Source of the DNA: a virus
IMG/VR virus record: IMGVR_UViG_3300022539_000517
Coordinates: 1 to 39,373 of that record
Length of the DNA: 39,373 nt
Direction: 5' to 3' (one strand)
Shown: positions 15,020-22,161 of the stretch, one piece after another
Layout: the number at the start of each line of letters is the position of its first letter
Position numbering within the stretch: the first letter of the stretch is position 1
Notes under the pieces: model-generated
What the model saw: only the letters and a program-made list of their open reading frames with translations
Told to the model about the DNA's origin: nothing
The model's database searches: none
Translations under genes and position numbers: made by a program

Positions 15020-15070
15020 GTAATTTTTGATCTTTTGGTATTATAAAAAATAAATTAAGAGGTGTAGATA

Positions 15071-15316
15071 ATGTCAAAAGCTTATGATGTAAATCTCAGA
15101 TCTCCAAAATTTTATAGTACTGTAAATGTGGGCAAAGAGGGTTATAATCCACAAACAATTATTTACTATAACTCAGATGATGATTTAATCCGAGTTGAGG
15201 AAATTTGGCGTGAGGAGACTTGGGTTCAAACGGTTTCTGGTACAAAATCTGGTGGTGTTGATATAAACCAAACAGTTTCTTATGCAATATATTATGATGC
15301 TTGGACAAAGTCATAA
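15071..15316 (+). CDS. Small hypothetical structural protein, 81 aa
   Basis: Aromatic-rich small protein (EEIWREETWVQTVSG, YAIYYDAWTKS) with probable beta strands and no membrane segment. AGAGGTG is its ribosome site. It is the first gene of the block bracketed by direct repeats that ends in the C-type-lectin-like receptor protein. It may be a fibre-attachment or head-fibre component; the family is not recognised. Confidence 0.6.
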   Translation: MSKAYDVNLRSPKFYSTVNVGKEGYNPQTIIYYNSDDDLIRVEEIWREETWVQTVSGTKSGGVDINQTVSYAIYYDAWTKS

Positions 15317-15354
15317 AAATGTAAAGCATAAATTAAACAATATAGGAGCATAAA

Positions 15355-15936
15355 ATGCCTTTTGAATATAATCCTTTTACTAGGAAATTAGATCTTTTTT
15401 ATACGAGTCCACATGGTACTTTTTACGTAGATGCGGCCGGCATGATTCCTTGTACTACAAGTGGGGCTTTGCAGGGTACGCATGAGTATAGTACTAATAA
15501 TATAGATATAGATTATTTTGCTTTTGGTGCTGGAATTACTAAAGAACGAGTACAATTTACTCGTGTAATGCCAGAGAATTGGGATAAAGGGACAATAAAG
15601 GTGAAAATTCATTGGTCCTCCGATACAGGGAGTACCACAGGCGACACAGTTGAATGGGGTATTAAAGTCGTTGCCGGAGGAGATAATGATATTATTGATG
15701 TCTCATTAGGATCACCTCAAGTCATATCTGACACTTTGTTGGCAGACAATGGAACTAAACGGCAAATATCAGATGCAACACCAGCAATCGTTGTAGGAGG
15801 CTCTCCAGTTATTGGCGACGAGATTCAGTTTGAAATTTATAGAAATACAGATGGAACTGATGATATGGCAGAGGATGCTTTTTTGTTTGGTATTGTTATT
15901 CAATATAGAAAATATGGCACAGTTGCTGCGTGGTAG
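15355..15936 (+). CDS. Predicted beta-sandwich fibre or virion surface protein
   Basis: 193 residues, predicted all-beta. The core GTIKVKIHWSSDTG, EWGIKVVAGGDNDIIDVSLG, GDEIQFEIYRNTDG and DAFLFGIVIQY has the strand rhythm of jelly-roll-like virion proteins that occur near phage fibres. There is no signal sequence or catalytic motif. AGGAG lies 7 bases before the ATG. Its last codons provide the ribosome site of the next gene, so the pair is tightly coupled. Likely a fibre-associated or host-contact protein. Confidence 0.6.
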   Translation: MPFEYNPFTRKLDLFYTSPHGTFYVDAAGMIPCTTSGALQGTHEYSTNNIDIDYFAFGAGITKERVQFTRVMPENWDKGTIKVKIHWSSDTGSTTGDTVEWGIKVVAGGDNDIIDVSLGSPQVISDTLLADNGTKRQISDATPAIVVGGSPVIGDEIQFEIYRNTDGTDDMAEDAFLFGIVIQYRKYGTVAAW

Positions 15937-15944
15937 GAGGTATT

Positions 15945-16382
15945 ATGCCTGTAAAATATGCTTTGATAAAGGATAGTAAAATTGTAAAATTCAAGAACAT
16001 TTCTTCTAATGATACTCTTTTAATTAGTAAATTATTACCACACAACTATCTACCAGTCGAGGAACAAACTATTCCAGAATATGACAATATTACTCAAATA
16101 TTAGAAGATACTTATGAAGTTCAAGAAAATAAAGTGCTTCATGTGTGGACTATTCGAGAAAGATCTTTTCCGGAAGCCAAGCGAATGAAGAAGGATATAG
16201 TAGTGCACTTGGTTTTAGATAAGATTAGAGTGGTTTTCGGCAGTGTTGACCAGAATAGTAAAGTAGAGGAAATTTTAAATATAAAAGACGCTGTAATTGC
16301 TGATATTGATACTGCTGAAAACAATTTAGATTTACGTTCTATTAAACTTGTTTTGCCTAAAGTAGAAATGATGGAGGTATAA
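15945..16382 (+). CDS. Hypothetical protein, possible fibre accessory/chaperone
   Basis: 145 residues from ATG 15945, with TAGGAGGT just upstream and overlapping the previous stop; an in-frame GTG at 15930 has no ribosome site and is rejected. The N-terminus (MPVKYALIKDSKIVKFKNI) resembles the start of small tail-fibre accessory proteins. A mostly helical C-terminal half follows. It ends one base before the receptor-binding gene, whose ribosome site lies inside it, as expected of a dedicated chaperone-client pair. Confidence 0.55.
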   Translation: MPVKYALIKDSKIVKFKNISSNDTLLISKLLPHNYLPVEEQTIPEYDNITQILEDTYEVQENKVLHVWTIRERSFPEAKRMKKDIVVHLVLDKIRVVFGSVDQNSKVEEILNIKDAVIADIDTAENNLDLRSIKLVLPKVEMMEV

Positions 16383-16383
16383 T

Positions 16384-17796
16384 ATGAGCCGCAGAAAACA
16401 TCACAGAGCGTATGGTGTTACCTGGGATGAGTCTCAAACTTCTCCTACATGTGTTCGTATAGGTCAAGGACAGAGCGTAGCTCCGGCGGCCAAATCGCCA
16501 GACAATCTAATGGCAATCCAATCCAAAATAAAAGGATGTGTATTGGATAATCTCGGAGCAGTGCAATATTACCTTGATCCAACTGATAAAACCTTAAAGG
16601 AAGATGGTTCTCCTTCTGTTTTGACAGGAGCAGACGGTCAAGTTATGGTTGAGGTCTGTAATTATTGGTTAAGATATTGGTATGGAAATAATGAACACAA
16701 TTGGTTGATTTCTAAGGAGCAATTCAACGGCGCTACAAGATCAGAAACTTTTTATAAGAATAATGAGAACGTGTCCCATCGCTATATCGGAGCTTATGAA
16801 GCAACCTTATATGACATTTCTGAAGGTATATACACAAACGGTTTACAATTAACGGACGGATCAATTACTTTTACATCAGCTACTAAAACTATAACACACA
16901 ATCAGAAATCCCACCCTTTTACAAGACTGGCTGTTGGAGATAAAATAGTAATTGCAGGTTCTGATAATAATAATAATGGTGTGTTCACAGTAGCCTCAAC
17001 TGGTGATCAGAGTATCACTGTAGATGAAGTTCTGATAGATGAAATTTCCCCAACCACCACACTTGAAATACAAAAAGATTGGGCTAATGATAAACTATGC
17101 TCAATTTCAGGAAAAGCTCCTATCAACACTGGAACAAGAGCTAATTTTCGAGCGGCGGCCGCAAATAGAGGAACTGGGTGGAGACAACAAGATTATGATT
17201 TGGTTTCAACAATTCAACTTCTTTATTTGATTGAGTATGCCTCATGGTATTCTCAGTCTATGATAGGCGATGGGCTTACTGATTGGGCTACAGCTTGGGG
17301 AGCATATAACGATTCTAATCCTATAAACAACACAGGCCTTACAAATGGAATTGGAAGTGCTACTGGCAATCTTAGTAATGGTGATGGAGTTGTTGGTTCA
17401 TACATGTCCTACAGAGGGATAGAAAATTTCTTTAGTCATATTTGGAAGTGGGTCGATGGAATTAATGTCAATGATGATATGCCGTATGTTTCCAATGTTG
17501 ATACAAACTTTGCAGATGATACCTCAACAAATTATACTAATTTAGGGGTCACTTTAGCAGGCGCTAATGGTTATCAAGTAACACTTGAACAAATAAACAG
17601 AGGATTTCTTCCAGCATCTGTTGGAGGAGGTTCTAGTATATATATTACGGATTATTATTCTCAAAGTGATGGTTGGCGTGTGGTTCTATCAGGCAATCAT
17701 TCGAGTAGTGGTGCTTCTGCAGGTATTTTTTCTTGTGATCTGAGTAGTACGTCGGCTGGGTATGATCGTAATTTTGGTGGACGACTCTGTTTTTAA
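16384..17796 (+). CDS. C-type-lectin-fold receptor-binding protein
   Basis: 470 residues. The N-terminal region (MSRRKHHRAYGVTWDE) is probably virion attachment. A beta-sandwich insert covers about residues 155-235 (TITHNQKSHPFTRLAVGDKI). The C-terminal ~200 residues look like a C-type-lectin/formylglycine-enzyme-like fold: YRGIENFFSHIWKWVDGIN at 343-361, GWRVVLSGNHSSSGASAGIF at 430-449, and RNFGGRLCF as the last nine residues. This fold displays the variable region of diversity-generating retroelement targets such as Mtd. The variable part would be the last ~40 residues. No reverse transcriptase or template copy is in the window. It would bind the host surface. Confidence 0.7.
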   Translation: MSRRKHHRAYGVTWDESQTSPTCVRIGQGQSVAPAAKSPDNLMAIQSKIKGCVLDNLGAVQYYLDPTDKTLKEDGSPSVLTGADGQVMVEVCNYWLRYWYGNNEHNWLISKEQFNGATRSETFYKNNENVSHRYIGAYEATLYDISEGIYTNGLQLTDGSITFTSATKTITHNQKSHPFTRLAVGDKIVIAGSDNNNNGVFTVASTGDQSITVDEVLIDEISPTTTLEIQKDWANDKLCSISGKAPINTGTRANFRAAAANRGTGWRQQDYDLVSTIQLLYLIEYASWYSQSMIGDGLTDWATAWGAYNDSNPINNTGLTNGIGSATGNLSNGDGVVGSYMSYRGIENFFSHIWKWVDGINVNDDMPYVSNVDTNFADDTSTNYTNLGVTLAGANGYQVTLEQINRGFLPASVGGGSSIYITDYYSQSDGWRVVLSGNHSSSGASAGIFSCDLSSTSAGYDRNFGGRLCF

Positions 17797-17824
17797 AATT
17801 AAATAAAAGGATGTTATTTAAAAC

Positions 17825-17923
17825 ATGATTAATTTAACATTAGCGAAACCCCGCACTGGCAAAGATAGTCTTTGTCGTATTTTAATGAAAAGAATTAAAG
17901 AGTTAGAAATTCAAAGGAGGTAA
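17825..17923 (+). pseudogene. Detached 3' fragment of the 14564 gene (32-codon frame)
   Basis: In the 183-base gap after the receptor-binding gene, ATG 17825 opens MINLTLAKPRTGKDSLCRIL and continues as MKRIKELEIQRR to a stop. From 17843 on, this is the C-terminal module of the 14564 product at 71/81 nucleotide identity. Most differences are silent or conservative, so the frame may have been kept under selection. It lacks a good ribosome site (AAAAGG is about 15 bases off). It is best treated as a recombination relic that may still be translated. Confidence 0.6.
17843..17923 (+). repeat. 81-bp direct repeat, copy 2
   Basis: Second copy of the end of the 14564 gene (14939-15019), 71/81 identical. 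Recombination between the two would delete or duplicate 2904 bp carrying the 15071-17796 receptor-binding block. Confidence 0.9.
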
Positions 17924-17937
17924 TTATTATACCTCCT
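17915..17937 (+). promoter_or_regulatory. Hairpin pairing a Shine-Dalgarno-like sequence
   Basis: AGGAGGTA (17915-17922) can pair perfectly with TACCTCCT (17930-17937) across a 7-base AT loop. The left arm is a consensus ribosome-binding sequence at the very end of the relic frame and the right arm is an anti-Shine-Dalgarno sequence. The fibre gene's own AGGAGGT lies about 28 bases downstream and could compete for the right arm, so a translational switch is possible. Confidence 0.45.
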
Positions 17938-17979
17938 GAGTTTCGTTATTATAAAAATAGTAATTTAGGAGGTTAGATT

Positions 17980-19467
17980 ATGTCTAGAAGTTTACTAGAT
18001 CAATTAACTCAGATTAGACGATCAGGAACTTATGATGACGCTGTGACTGATGTGTATACATCTAGTGTGGCCGAACCTACAGTTTCTGGTTCATTACAAG
18101 AAGATCTTAATGTTGTAAGATCTTTAATGAAAGAATTCAAAGGCACTACCAATTGGTTTGATGATTTGGGCAACTATTTTGATCCAACTGATACTAGTGC
18201 TGGAAATGCTGAAAACAAAGATCTAAATTTAACTAATATTAAAAACAAAACACTTGATTCACAAACCATTATTCTGGCCGTTTCAGACGATAATTCAGGA
18301 AGCAACTATACCGTCTCTGGCACTAGCACTGGTTTCTTACTGACAACTTCTGCTCAGTATGCTACAGCAACAGACAGAACTGGTTTGCCCATTTTTGATA
18401 GTACTACCAATAGTGGTAGTTATTATGATGAGGGCGGAGCTGATAATGTTTGTCGTGCAGACCTTATAGATGTTGATACTGGTGCAGAAATTCAAGATGG
18501 TTCTGGTTATATCATTTACGCCAAGCTTCATGATGCTGCTGATTATGCCGGCGGAACAGGTGATGGAACTGACGCTTATGTAAAATTTTATGCAAATGGT
18601 GCTATTACAGACTTAAGTACTGCAGACCCAGCACCTACATCTATAAGTATTGTTTTTCCAAGAAGAAAAGTAATGAGTGACGTTTCAGAGTACGAATGGA
18701 TGCGAACAGACTTTGTAAACTCTTGGGAAGGTGATGTAGAACTGATGGAAGATATTAGTAATCTGTGGGGTTATACCGGAGCCACAGATGGTGATTCTGA
18801 AGCAGGGCCGTTTACTGATGAATCTGGTAATTATATACTATCCAGTGGTCCTAATGATTTAGAAACAGCTATTGATCTTTTGAATACAGAAATTGGTGAT
18901 AAAACTTACACAACAGCTACCTATTTAACCGATGATCAAGATATTACAGTTTCATTGGATCAGTTGAGTGAAGGTATTATTTCTAATGATACTGATATTT
19001 CAACTAATGCTGGTAGCATTTCAACTAATGCTGGTAATATTTCAACTAATGCTGGTGATATTGATGATTTAGAAGCTGCTGTTGGTAGTTCAACAGGTAC
19101 CGCTGGTTTAGATTATAGTTCCAATAATTATGTAGCTGATTCTACTTCTTTAGAAGTTGCTATTGGAGCTTTAGACGCGGCCATAGGTAGTGCGGCTGGA
19201 ATTAAATATATTGAAGAAACTTCAGGTACCATTACTGCAAACACTGAACACGCTCTACCATATAGTATAATATATACTCCTTATTCAGGCAGCGGCCGAG
19301 AAGGAAAAAATATGGATGTGTATGTAGATGGACAATTACTAGCTGCTGATACAGGAGCTAGTGGAGCCAATGCTGACAGAGATTATGCAGAGACCACTAC
19401 ATCCGGTATTACATTTAGATTTACGATAGAAACAGGTAGAAATATAACTTATGTAGTAAGAAGCTAA
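17980..19467 (+). CDS. Fibre protein, 495 aa
   Basis: Low-Cys, Asp/Thr/Ser/Gly-rich protein typical of trimeric phage fibres. The N-terminal ~80 residues (SLLDQLTQIRRSGTYDDAV) probably anchor it; a region with Asp- and Gly-rich loops follows. A heptad-like rod contains three consecutive ISTNAG(S/N/D) repeats. A C-terminal beta domain carries KNMDVYVDGQLLAADTG and GITFRFTIETGRNITYVVRS. Such a C-terminal knob often mediates trimerisation or binding; a similar strand pattern recurs in the small protein at 20004. AGGAGGT lies 7 bases before the ATG. A stem-loop follows its stop. Confidence 0.65.
   Translation: MSRSLLDQLTQIRRSGTYDDAVTDVYTSSVAEPTVSGSLQEDLNVVRSLMKEFKGTTNWFDDLGNYFDPTDTSAGNAENKDLNLTNIKNKTLDSQTIILAVSDDNSGSNYTVSGTSTGFLLTTSAQYATATDRTGLPIFDSTTNSGSYYDEGGADNVCRADLIDVDTGAEIQDGSGYIIYAKLHDAADYAGGTGDGTDAYVKFYANGAITDLSTADPAPTSISIVFPRRKVMSDVSEYEWMRTDFVNSWEGDVELMEDISNLWGYTGATDGDSEAGPFTDESGNYILSSGPNDLETAIDLLNTEIGDKTYTTATYLTDDQDITVSLDQLSEGIISNDTDISTNAGSISTNAGNISTNAGDIDDLEAAVGSSTGTAGLDYSSNNYVADSTSLEVAIGALDAAIGSAAGIKYIEETSGTITANTEHALPYSIIYTPYSGSGREGKNMDVYVDGQLLAADTGASGANADRDYAETTTSGITFRFTIETGRNITYVVRS
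18997..19059 (+). repeat. Three 21-bp tandem repeats in fibre rod
   Basis: The unit ATTTCAACTAATGCTGGT plus one variable codon (AGC, AAT or GAT) is repeated three times, encoding ISTNAGS, ISTNAGN and ISTNAGD. The heptad length keeps a coiled-coil rod in register, so copy-number change would change fibre length. Confidence 0.95.
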
Positions 19468-19472
19468 TAAAC

Positions 19473-19498
19473 ATGCCCAGGGATTAATCTTTGGGCAT
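19473..19498 (+). terminator. Stem-loop after fibre gene
   Basis: ATGCCCAGGGA pairs with TCTTTGGGCAT: an 11-bp stem including two G-U pairs, with a TTAA loop, 5 bases after the fibre stop codon. No T run follows, as with the stem-loops after the capsid and tail-tube genes. Confidence 0.5.
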
Positions 19499-19521
19499 TG
19501 AATTAAGGAGGAAAAGGGAAT

Positions 19522-19866
19522 ATGTTGGAAGATAATAGAGAGAAAAGGAATAAATTAAGACGTGTAGTTGATAAAGCAGCAAAGAATAGTATGATGGGTC
19601 CGGAAGAAGCGGGGTTTATAATTACTTTAACTGAAAGATTCAGAGTTGATATAGAAAAAAAGATTAGACAATTACACATGTTACAAGGTGAAATTGCTCA
19701 GCTAAAATCAAATGAGCAAATAATAATAAACTTGGTTGAACAAATGTTAGCAGCGGCTGATAGGGATAAAGCCAGACAGGACACATATAACAAAATAAGA
19801 GGGATCGATTCAGAGGAACCAGAAGCTGCGAAAGAAGAGGATGAAAACCAAGATATAGAAGATTAG
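19522..19866 (+). CDS. Coiled-coil hypothetical protein, 114 aa
   Basis: Fully helical, highly charged protein (RFRVDIEKKIRQLHMLQGEI, LKSNEQIIINLVEQMLAAAD) with an acidic tail (EEPEAAKEEDENQDIED). No membrane segment or known motif. Its leader ATTAAGGAGGAAAAGGGAATATG is almost the same as those of the two decoration-like genes, suggesting copied expression signals. It may be an assembly chaperone or a small structural coil. Confidence 0.6.
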   Translation: MLEDNREKRNKLRRVVDKAAKNSMMGPEEAGFIITLTERFRVDIEKKIRQLHMLQGEIAQLKSNEQIIINLVEQMLAAADRDKARQDTYNKIRGIDSEEPEAAKEEDENQDIED

Positions 19867-19894
19867 ATACAAAAACATATAAAGAGTCATATAT

Positions 19895-19981
19895 AAATAT
19901 GGTTAAGAAATGTCGTCTAAAAACTCTTACAGACATACCTTGTCAACAGTGTTGTCACGTATATCTTAACCATATTTTTTT
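19895..19981 (+). terminator. Branched terminator-like RNA element
   Basis: AAATATGGTTAAGA (19895-19908) pairs perfectly over 14 bp with TCTTAACCATATTT (19964-19977), and seven Ts run from 19975 to 19981. Unlike ordinary terminators, the arms are 55 bases apart. The interior can form two more hairpins: GTCT/AGAC (19914-19917 with 19931-19934) and TGTCAAC/GTTGTCA with a U-U mismatch around the palindrome CAACAGTGTTG. It fills the gap between two genes. It may be a terminator, a structured small RNA, or both. Confidence 0.6.
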
Positions 19982-20003
19982 GTCTAAAAATAGGGGTTAT
20001 TAA

Positions 20004-20258
20004 ATGATTATATTAATAAAAAGAAAGCGAGCTACAAATATAATTTTGAACACGCAATTAATTGGTATATTAAATGGAATAAATAAAATGTTTAATACAC
20101 CAAGTAATTATAGGTCAGGTAAGATTAGTTTGCTTTGTAATGGACAGGCATTACATAGTACAGAAGACTTTACTGAAACTGGTCCAAATGAAATAACTTT
20201 TGTGCATTTTGCACCTTTTGATGATTATATTTTAAGAGCAACTTATGAGGAAGCATAA
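20004..20258 (+). CDS. Small beta-domain protein, 84 aa
   Basis: Short protein with strands GKISLLCNGQALHSTEDF and NEITFVHFAPFDDYILRATY. These echo the C-terminal knob of the 495-residue fibre (variable-length loops around a YVDGQLLA-like strand, then ITFRF). It may be a free-standing knob or capping protein for a fibre. The ribosome site is AGGGGT. It lies three bases before the next fibre gene and directly after the branched terminator, so it probably begins a new transcript segment. Confidence 0.55.
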   Translation: MIILIKRKRATNIILNTQLIGILNGINKMFNTPSNYRSGKISLLCNGQALHSTEDFTETGPNEITFVHFAPFDDYILRATYEEA

Positions 20259-20260
20259 AT

Positions 20261-21139
20261 ATGGCAAGAAGTAAAATTGCAGAAAATCAAGTCCTCGATA
20301 TTGATTTTTTGTCTGAGGAAGAGGCTCTCACACTTTCTGGGGCTCTTCAAAATCAGATTAATAACAAACCTGATACTTTTCTTGAATTAGAAGATACTCA
20401 AATTACTTATAATGGAAGCGTAGGTAAGTATCTTAGAGTAAAATCAGATGAATCTGGTTTAGAATTTGCTGACGTAACAAGTGATGAAGAAAAATTTGTA
20501 TGGCGAATTAAATTAGCTAAGTTTAGGCCAGCATTATTAAATAAAGCAAATTCTACTTTTACTCCATCTGGTTATGATGTGTATCCTATAGTAGCTGATG
20601 ATTGGAGAACCGGTTCAAGCTCCGAACATAGTTTTGGTGATGGATACCCACAAACTGTTGTTATAAAAAGTGGTACATTGATAGATTTTCAGACTGGCTG
20701 TGAGGGTTGGATGTTTTATGTTAAATCCACTGATGTACATTCAATTACTGATTCTATACAAAATGACGATCCAAGAAAAGAATATTTTAAAAGATTAAAA
20801 TATATACAAAATAATGATTATAAGTATATATCAGCTTGGATGCCCAAAAACGGATGGAGTACGCAAGACATTACGCCAGGAACTTATGGCAGTTTATTGA
20901 TCGGATATTCATTTAATAATATTAGAATCTTTAACATTTATAATGCTGCTGTGAGTAAATGTCTTTATCATGGGCATTTACAGACCGATGGATATCTTAC
21001 CGGAGGATTTACAAGACACGAAAATGAATTTTTTGTTCCCTTTGATGAAACATTAAAATTTGATGTACAAGCAGGGTCATTTCCTGCTGGTGGCGGAAAT
21101 TACGTTGTAAAATATATTGATGTCCCCAGTTGGTGGTGA
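20261..21139 (+). CDS. Tail fibre / receptor-binding protein, 292 aa
   Basis: The N-terminus MARSKIAENQVLDIDFLSEEE and the motif at residues 40-70 (LEDTQITYNGSVGKYLRV, then SDESGLEFADV) are hallmark phage tail-fibre elements: a repeat that wraps the trimeric shaft. The rest is a large, aromatic-rich globular domain (residues 80-292) that presumably contacts the host surface; it ends VPSWW. The TGA stop overlaps a GTG as GTGA, apparently starting a 23-codon frame. A TAA follows the TGA in frame. This is the only intact gene here that ends in TGA. Confidence 0.75.
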   Translation: MARSKIAENQVLDIDFLSEEEALTLSGALQNQINNKPDTFLELEDTQITYNGSVGKYLRVKSDESGLEFADVTSDEEKFVWRIKLAKFRPALLNKANSTFTPSGYDVYPIVADDWRTGSSSEHSFGDGYPQTVVIKSGTLIDFQTGCEGWMFYVKSTDVHSITDSIQNDDPRKEYFKRLKYIQNNDYKYISAWMPKNGWSTQDITPGTYGSLLIGYSFNNIRIFNIYNAAVSKCLYHGHLQTDGYLTGGFTRHENEFFVPFDETLKFDVQAGSFPAGGGNYVVKYIDVPSWW

Positions 21140-21207
21140 TAAAAATACAATATAAAACTTCTTCAACTAATGATGATATAAGACTTCATTATATGATACT
21201 TGAATAG
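21136..21207 (+). CDS. Possible 23-residue coupled ORF
   Basis: GTG 21136 overlaps the TGA stop of the fibre gene (GTGA). The frame runs MIKIQYKTSSTNDDIRLHYM and ends in TAG. The next gene's AGGAGG overlaps its stop. There is no independent ribosome site, so expression would rely on re-initiation. It fills almost the whole gap to the next gene, which argues mildly for a real micro-gene. Confidence 0.35.
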   Translation: MIKIQYKTSSTNDDIRLHYMILE

Positions 21208-21219
21208 GAGGAACACACG

Positions 21220-21339
21220 ATGGCTGACCTGCATAGATATCGAACATATTATGAAATAGAAGTTAATTGCTGCGATTGGGTATACCATAAATTTTATGTA
21301 GAGTACGACGATGAAGAATTCAAATTAATAGAATTGTAA
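21220..21339 (+). CDS. Small hypothetical protein, 39 aa
   Basis: ATG with TAGGAGG about 8 bases upstream. The product starts MADLHRYRTYYEIEVNC and is rich in Tyr, Asp and Glu with adjacent cysteines (NCCDWVYHKFYVEYDDEE). It is short but has a strong ribosome site and tight packing with the next gene (10 bases). The pattern looks like a tiny beta-hairpin protein. Function not known. Confidence 0.5.
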   Translation: MADLHRYRTYYEIEVNCCDWVYHKFYVEYDDEEFKLIEL

Positions 21340-21349
21340 GAGGTGTTTA

Positions 21350-21878
21350 ATGATTAGGGTTGACATAGGAGAAACCTTTCCGATTACAGTTGCATTATGG
21401 GATGAAGAAACCGGCAAAAATGCCTCGTGACATAAGGTTTATTATGATGTAAGAGACATGTCTGATAAACCCCACCCCCGCAATAAACGGCGTAATGACT
21501 GAGTCTACTGTTGTATCTGGTATATATAAAACAACAGCTACAATTAATACAGCTGGGAGATATGTATGCTACGCAACGTGTTCCGGGTTTTTTGACAGTT
21601 CTGAAGAGATACTTGTCAATCCTGAAAATATTTATACTCTAGTTAAGCAAAATAGGCATTATAATATATCTGTTGAAGAAGTGGAAAGGACTAATGTTTC
21701 ACCTACTGCTTCTCAAACAACAAGAAATGTTCCACTTGATAAAACGGATTATATAATCACAAAAATTAAGTTGAATTCTGATAGTAATTGGGGTTCAACA
21801 ACTGCATCAGGTTTGGTATATGCTTGGTATCGGACTGTTAATGACTTAGCACCCTACAAAATGTCAGGAAATAATTAA
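21350..21878 (+). pseudogene. Interrupted neck/fibre-region gene (stop plus frameshift)
   Basis: ATG 21350, with AGAGGTG upstream, encodes MIRVDIGETFPITVALWDEE and then meets TGA at 21428. The same frame continues sensibly (HKVYYDVRDMSDKPHP) up to CCCCACCCCCG at 21470-21480. There an extra C shifts the frame by one, after which PAINGVMTES and the 127-codon remainder follow (VSGIYKTTATINTAGRYVCYA, VKQNRHYNISVEEV). Removing one C and reading the TGA as a sense codon (Gly-like position, SxHKV) gives one protein of about 176 residues. Either the gene is dead, these are sequence errors, or it is recoded. The ATG at 21495 is internal and lacks a ribosome site. Confidence 0.65.
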
Positions 21879-21881
21879 AAA

Positions 21882-22139
21882 ATGGATATTAGATATATAA
21901 CATCTGCAGGATATCAATTTTGGCCTTATGAAATAGTTTATAAGTGGCCTTATGAAATAGTTTATAAGTATATGCCTGTATGCGAACCAGATATGATAGC
22001 ACATGAAGAAGGTGTATTATATGTTGATGCAGATGATTATAGACCATCTACAAGAGCAGATTCTGAAGATGAAACTCCTGGTATGAGAAGTGATGTTGAG
22101 GATTTGAGACCGTCGCTCAGAGCATTTCCTGAACCTTAA
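21882..22139 (+). CDS. Hypothetical acidic protein with internal duplication, 85 aa
   Basis: The product contains WPYEIVYK twice in a row, from a 24-bp perfect tandem duplication, followed by an acidic Pro/Arg-punctuated tail (LYVDADDYRPSTRADSEDE, GMRSDVEDLRPSLRA). The tail repeats a RPS-x-RA pattern and may be disordered. No strong ribosome site precedes ATG 21882. The gene lies three bases after the interrupted gene, so it probably depends on coupled translation. Confidence 0.5.
   Translation: MDIRYITSAGYQFWPYEIVYKWPYEIVYKYMPVCEPDMIAHEEGVLYVDADDYRPSTRADSEDETPGMRSDVEDLRPSLRAFPEP
21921..21968 (+). repeat. 24-bp perfect tandem duplication
   Basis: TGGCCTTATGAAATAGTTTA plus TAAG occurs twice with no difference, adding eight codons (WPYEIVYK). 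Perfect identity suggests a recent slippage event. Confidence 0.95.
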
Positions 22140-22161
22140 TTAAAATTGGAGGAAGGATATA

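Noticed and set aside
16384-19467. Complete diversity-generating retroelement
   Set aside because: No second copy of the receptor gene's 3' end and no reverse transcriptase occur in the window; only the target-like fold is visible.
19901-19972. tRNA-like folding (72 bases, GGTTAAG/CTTAACC acceptor-like ends)
   Set aside because: There is no T-loop consensus, no 5-bp T stem, no standard anticodon arm and no encoded CCA; a U tract follows instead. It is better described as a terminator-like structured element.
20261-21430. TGA read as an amino acid (alternative genetic code)
   Set aside because: About 40 intact genes contain no internal TGA, which would be common if it were a sense codon. The one TGA stop is explained by GTGA overlap and the other by a damaged gene.
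21495-21878. Independent 127-codon gene starting at ATG 21495
   Set aside because: No ribosome site precedes it, and upstream codons in its own frame (PAINGV) and across a C-run shift continue the same protein from ATG 21350.
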